Part shown: in pieces, positions 60,479 to 64,000 of the stretch
How positions within the stretch are numbered: the first letter of the stretch is position 1
Layout of the letters: the number at the start of each line of letters is the position of its first letter
NCBI GenBank assembly: GCA_050951095.1
Contig: JBMNIQ010000002.1
Span: 434,001-498,000, forward strand
DNA length: 64,000 nt
Reading direction: 5' to 3'
DNA from: UMGS1519 sp050951095
Lineage (GTDB): Bacteria; Actinomycetota; Coriobacteriia; Coriobacteriales; Eggerthellaceae
Notes under the pieces: model-generated
The model's input: only the letters and a program-made list of their open reading frames with translations
The model's database searches: none
Told to the model about the DNA's origin: nothing
Program-made: the position numbers and the translations under genes

Positions 60479-61669
60479 ATGAAGAAGATACCGCGGGACT
60501 CAGAAACATTTACCGAAGCACATAAGGCAATGGCGCTTGCGCGCCATGCGGAGCATGTGGCCCAGCGCACGCTGGTGCGCAATCCGCTGCTGATCATCTC
60601 CGCCATTGCCGCGCTGATCACCATGGTGTTCGTGCCGCCTTCCGCGGAGTACCTGAGCTACATCGACTGGCACACCATCATCTGCCTGTTCTGCATCCTG
60701 GCGGTGCTGGAGGCCATCGATTCGTCCGGGTTCCTGGATTACCTGGCGCACTCCATCGTGGAGCATGTCTCGAACACGCGCGCGATGGTGTACGCCCTGG
60801 TCATCGTCACCCTGGGCTGCTCCATGATCCTGTCGAACGACATGACGCTGGTCACTGTGCTGCCGCTGGCGCTGGCGCTGTTGAAGTCCGTGCACCGCGA
60901 GAACCGCATTCCGTTCGCGTTCATCATGATCACGTTGACGGCGAACCTGGGCGGCATGCTGCTGCCGTTCGGCAACCCGCACAACCTGTACCTGTACTCC
61001 ATCTTCCATGTGGGATTCGGGGAATTCGTGCTGACCATGGCGCCGCCGCTGATTTTCTCCATGGTGCTCATCTTCGCGTGCTGCGCCACCGTGCATCCGG
61101 GCGATTTCCATTACAAGAAGCCCGACAGCATCCGCATCCCTCGGCACAAGGTGGCTCTTGAACTGGCGCTTTTCGGCGTCTGCATCGCCATCACGGTGAA
61201 TGCCATCTCGTATGTGGTGGGAGCGCTGGTGATTGTGACGGCGCTGGCCATCACGGACCGCGACGTGTTCACGAAGACGGACTACTCGCTGGTGCTGACG
61301 TTCGTGTGCTTCTTCGTCATGAGCGGCAACATTGCGCGGATCCCGGAAGTGGCCGCATTCTTGACCGGGCTGATCCAGGCCATCGGCGTGTTCCCCACGG
61401 CGCTGATAGGCAGCCAGGTCATCTGTAATGTGCCGTCCGCCATTCTGCTGTCGCACTTCAGCAACGACTGGGCCGCCATTGCGCTGGGCACGAACATCGG
61501 TGCCGTGGGCACGCCCATCTCGTCCATGGCCACGCTGATCACGCTGCGCACGTACCAGCGCAGCGGCTTGGGGTCGAACGGGAAATTCGTGGCGAAGTTC
61601 GAGGCATACAATTTCATCTTCCTGATTGTGGTGGCCGCGTTCCAGATGTTCGTGGTGGGCATTCGCTAA
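60479..61669 (+). CDS. SLC13/ArsB-NhaD superfamily permease
   Basis: This is a 396-residue protein with about 11 membrane segments. It has LGCSMILSNDMTLVTVLPLALALL, LTANLGGMLLPFGNPHNLYLYS and, in the second half, SQVICNVPSAILLSHFSNDWAAIALGTNIGAVGTPISS, with the paired hairpin layout of the ion transporter superfamily. It may carry an organic anion or Na+; the substrate cannot be told. The start at 60479 is odd: AGGAGG (60459-60464) is 14 bases away and serves a 3-codon frame, ATGGAGGCATGA (60471-60482), that overlaps it, so translation may be coupled. Confidence 0.8.
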   Translation: MKKIPRDSETFTEAHKAMALARHAEHVAQRTLVRNPLLIISAIAALITMVFVPPSAEYLSYIDWHTIICLFCILAVLEAIDSSGFLDYLAHSIVEHVSNTRAMVYALVIVTLGCSMILSNDMTLVTVLPLALALLKSVHRENRIPFAFIMITLTANLGGMLLPFGNPHNLYLYSIFHVGFGEFVLTMAPPLIFSMVLIFACCATVHPGDFHYKKPDSIRIPRHKVALELALFGVCIAITVNAISYVVGALVIVTALAITDRDVFTKTDYSLVLTFVCFFVMSGNIARIPEVAAFLTGLIQAIGVFPTALIGSQVICNVPSAILLSHFSNDWAAIALGTNIGAVGTPISSMATLITLRTYQRSGLGSNGKFVAKFEAYNFIFLIVVAAFQMFVVGIR

Positions 61670-61807
61670 GCCCATCGAAGGCGAGATGTCTCATCTGGAA
61701 TATGCCCGCGAGGGGAATCGATTTACGCTTCCTTTCGCTTCCAGGTTCTTCACGGCGTTGCGGGGATGCGGACAGGAGCCATTCGGCACCCGCAAATATG
61801 CACAATG

Positions 61808-61845
61808 AAGGGGCGAAAATGCATGGGTAAGCATACTCGCCCCTT
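61808..61845. terminator. Terminator between converging permease and MFS-CBS genes
   Basis: AAGGGGCGA (61808-61816) and TCGCCCCTT (61837-61845) are exact complements with an inner ATGC/GCAT pair. It lies between two converging stops. Confidence 0.7.
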
Positions 61846-61881
61846 CGCGAAGGTGCCGCGACTGCGGGAGCGCTGGAGCGC

Positions 61882-63846
61882 TTACGCCTCCACTTCGCTG
61901 CTGTAGTTGTCCACGGAGTACTTTGTGATGTTCGAGCGGTTCAGAATGCCCACCATCTGGCCGTTCTCCATGACCGGGGCCTTCTTCAGGTGCCGGGTCA
62001 CCAGCAGCTCGCAGGCCTTCGACAGGCTGTCGTTCACATTCACGGACAGCACGTTCTTCGTGGCGATCTCCTCCACGTTGGTGCCCATGACGTCCTGCAT
62101 GCGCTCGGCGAAGCTTGCGTTGTTGCGCTCGATGACGACCATCGAATACGGGTTCGTGAACGTGGGCACCTGGTCGGCCAGCAGGCCCATGACGTCGCCG
62201 TCCGACACGAAACCGGTCACCGTGCCGTGCTCGTTCACCACGGGCGCGCCGGAGATGCCCTTCTCGGAGAACAGGCGCAGCGCCTCATAGGCCGTCTGAC
62301 CTTCATGCAGCATGAAGACGTCCGTCTTCATCAGGTCGCGCACCGTGGCCTCGGCCGTTGCGCCGGCGTCTTCGGCAGCCTGCGGTTCGGCGGCTTCGAC
62401 AGACTCGGGCGCCTTCAGGCGGGTTGCCAGCACCAGGCCCACCACGGCCATGGCAAGCGCGAAGATGAAGCCCCAGTGCGAGCCGTTCGCGAATGCCGCT
62501 TGGTTCCCGGCATCGGCCACGGCTGCGCGGCCGGACACCAGCAGGCTGGTGGCCAGTGCGGTGCAGACGGCGCCGACGACCTGCTGCAACGTGTTCATGA
62601 TGGTACTGCCGTCCGTGGAGAGCCTATGCGGCAGCGCCGACAGCGCATGTGTCTGCACGGGCGACATGGCCAGCGGCACGCCGATCATCATGATGATGTT
62701 GCACGTCACCACGTAGGCCACGGATGTAGTCGCGTCCGCGAACAGCAGCATGATGCCGGCGACAGAAGAGCAGGCGAAGCCCAGGATGGCGGGCACGCGC
62801 GCGCCCATGCGGTCGTAGATGCGGCCGGCCACCATGCTCACCAGGGCGTTCACCACGCCGCCGGGCAGCAGCAGCAAGCCGGTCAGCGCAACGGGCACCA
62901 GCAGCGCGTTCTGGTAGTACTGCGGCAGCAGGTACATGACCGTCAGCGTGATGCCGAAGTTCAGCATGACCATCATGCTGCCCAGGCGGAACCCGGGCAC
63001 GGACAGGGCGTGCAGGTTCAGCACGGGCGCTTCCAGGTGAAGCTGGCGCCGCGCGTACAGCACCACGCAGACAATACCCACGATCAGGGATGCCAGCACC
63101 ACCGCGGATGTCCAGCCGTACAGGCTTGCCATGCCCGTGCCCAGCACGATGCCGCCGAACGCCAGCGTGGACAGCAGGATGGAGGTCCCGTCGATGTGCG
63201 GCTTCGTAAGCTGGTACGGGTTCACGCCGTAGCGCGCCAGGAACAGGATGGCGAACGCCAGAATCACGGCGAAGCTGAAGAAGATGAGGCGCCACGACCC
63301 GATGCCGCACAGGATGCCGGCCAGCGTGGGGCCGATGGCCGGGGCGAACATGATGACCAGTGTGACCGTGCCCATGGCGGCGCCGATGCGGTTCGGCGGA
63401 ACCACTTCCATGACCATGGCGAACATGAGCGGCAGGATCAGGCCCGTGCCGATGCCCTGGATGCAGCGGCCGATCAGCACGGTGGTGAAGTTCGGGCCGA
63501 AGCCGCTGATCAGAGAGCCCGCGAAGAATGCCGCCAATGCGAACAGCGCGATGCGGCGGGCGGGGAACCATTTCGTCAGCAGGCTGGAAAGGGGCAGCAC
63601 GATGCTGATGACCAGCATGTAGCCGATGATGAGCCACTGGGCAAGGCCGGTGTCGATGCCGAATACTTCCGTCAGCTGCGGCAATGCGATGTTCAGGGCC
63701 GTCTCGCTGTACATGCCCGTGAAGCCGCCCAGCAGGAAGCCCATCAGGGCAAGAAACGGCTTCTTCACTTTGACGTGCGCGGCCGGCGCGCCTGCGGGAG
63801 CTGCGGGTCCGTTCTGTTTGCTGTGTTGGGTATCGGTGATAGTCAA
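61882..63846 (-). CDS. MFS (DHA2) transporter fused to two CBS domains
   Basis: The protein has 654 residues from a TTG start at 63846 behind AAAGGAG; no ATG fits before the first helix. Residues ~25-480 are a DHA2-type drug/H+ antiporter (GFTGMYSETALNIALPQL, LLTKWFPARRIALF, GRCIQGIGTGLILPLM). The linker is Glu/Ala-rich, then two CBS domains (~505-654): VRDLMKTDVFMLHEGQTAYEALRLFSEKGISGAPVV and VEEIATKNVLSVNVNDSLSKACELLVTRHLKKAPVM. CBS pairs usually bind adenosyl nucleotides, so transport may respond to energy state or a second messenger; which ligand is unknown. Confidence 0.87.
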   Translation of the reverse strand: MTITDTQHSKQNGPAAPAGAPAAHVKVKKPFLALMGFLLGGFTGMYSETALNIALPQLTEVFGIDTGLAQWLIIGYMLVISIVLPLSSLLTKWFPARRIALFALAAFFAGSLISGFGPNFTTVLIGRCIQGIGTGLILPLMFAMVMEVVPPNRIGAAMGTVTLVIMFAPAIGPTLAGILCGIGSWRLIFFSFAVILAFAILFLARYGVNPYQLTKPHIDGTSILLSTLAFGGIVLGTGMASLYGWTSAVVLASLIVGIVCVVLYARRQLHLEAPVLNLHALSVPGFRLGSMMVMLNFGITLTVMYLLPQYYQNALLVPVALTGLLLLPGGVVNALVSMVAGRIYDRMGARVPAILGFACSSVAGIMLLFADATTSVAYVVTCNIIMMIGVPLAMSPVQTHALSALPHRLSTDGSTIMNTLQQVVGAVCTALATSLLVSGRAAVADAGNQAAFANGSHWGFIFALAMAVVGLVLATRLKAPESVEAAEPQAAEDAGATAEATVRDLMKTDVFMLHEGQTAYEALRLFSEKGISGAPVVNEHGTVTGFVSDGDVMGLLADQVPTFTNPYSMVVIERNNASFAERMQDVMGTNVEEIATKNVLSVNVNDSLSKACELLVTRHLKKAPVMENGQMVGILNRSNITKYSVDNYSSEVEA

Positions 63847-64000
63847 AGGTCTCCTTTCTCGTAGGAGCAGGAAGCAAGAAAGAGGGGGCCGCAACTTGCT
63901 CGTTGCGACCCCCTCCGCATATTGCGTACCTGGTCTCACTGCGCTCTTTTCTGTGAACGCATTCGAAGCTAGCACAGACGCTGCGGGCTTCGTAAGCATC
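63847..64000 (-). promoter_or_regulatory. Leader of the MFS-CBS gene with a strong hairpin
   Basis: In the minus-strand leader GGGGGTCGCAAC (63913-63902) pairs with GTTGCGGCCCCC (63895-63884), one G-U, followed by TCTTTCTTGC. This looks like a terminator or attenuator 38 bases before the start. The rest may be promoter; the upstream part is beyond the window. Confidence 0.5.

Noticed and set aside
1..64000. rRNA, tRNA or known riboswitch genes
   Set aside because: I looked in the intergenic gaps for cloverleaf and conserved riboswitch cores and saw none; a covariance-model search would settle this.

Overview
The window is GC-rich, densely coded DNA in which most genes start behind a clear AGGAGG-type ribosome binding site. 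The gene content points to an anaerobic gut or oral actinobacterium of the class Coriobacteriia, probably the Eggerthellaceae. The signs are a DMSO-reductase-family respiratory operon, an RfbC-RfbD fusion, many small flavodoxin/FMN-reductase proteins, lysine-rich surface proteins and MFS transporters. This assignment is inference from gene content; no rRNA or tRNA gene is present to confirm it.

Layout. 1-7.4 kb: the start of a secreted GH25 muramidase that runs off the left edge, an ABC-F ATPase, a broken TipAS-domain remnant, a TetR-controlled flavodoxin/FMN-reductase operon with palindromic operators, NhaA, and a UPF0114 membrane protein. 7.6-17.7 kb: an amine/amino-acid island with an APC permease fused in frame to an iron-type alcohol dehydrogenase, a cytidylate-kinase-like protein, a PucR-type regulator, an SDR dehydrogenase and a GabT-type aminotransferase. 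An IS150-like IS3 element is inserted in it, exactly in the loop of a terminator hairpin. 18.1-32.6 kb: a cell-surface region with two related secreted lysine-rich proteins (one carrying DUF5722-like and metallophosphoesterase domains), a GT61-type glycosyltransferase with beta-rich extensions, and the dTDP-rhamnose genes rfbCD, rfbB and rfbA. 32.7-35.1 kb: YjbQ, a Bcr/CflA efflux pump and a small zinc-ribbon protein.

35.2-40.0 kb: a molybdopterin oxidoreductase operon (Tat-exported catalytic subunit, four-cluster ferredoxin subunit, NrfD-type anchor). Its catalytic gene is interrupted by an in-frame TAG at the position of a normally conserved Trp. 40-53.9 kb: a small gene under an SOS box, a truncated nitroreductase, a membrane glycosyltransferase, a YhgE/Pip exporter with a divergent TetR, PrsW, a NimA-like protein, a TetR/quinone-reductase pair, a HAD phosphatase, a YqhD-like alcohol dehydrogenase behind a 19-bp-spacer MerR-type promoter, MerR and LysR regulators, an aldo/keto reductase and an FMN reductase. 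54-64 kb: a histidine kinase/OmpR-type regulator pair, a second aldo/keto reductase, PAP2 and DedA genes, two MFS transporters (one fused to CBS domains) and an SLC13-like permease. Direct repeats of 11-bp period resembling actinobacterial PHO boxes lie before the second aldo/keto reductase and the PAP2 gene.

The most unusual items are the transporter-dehydrogenase fusion and its neighbours, the PHO-box-like repeats beside the two-component system, the IS placed in a terminator loop, and the amber-interrupted reductase gene.
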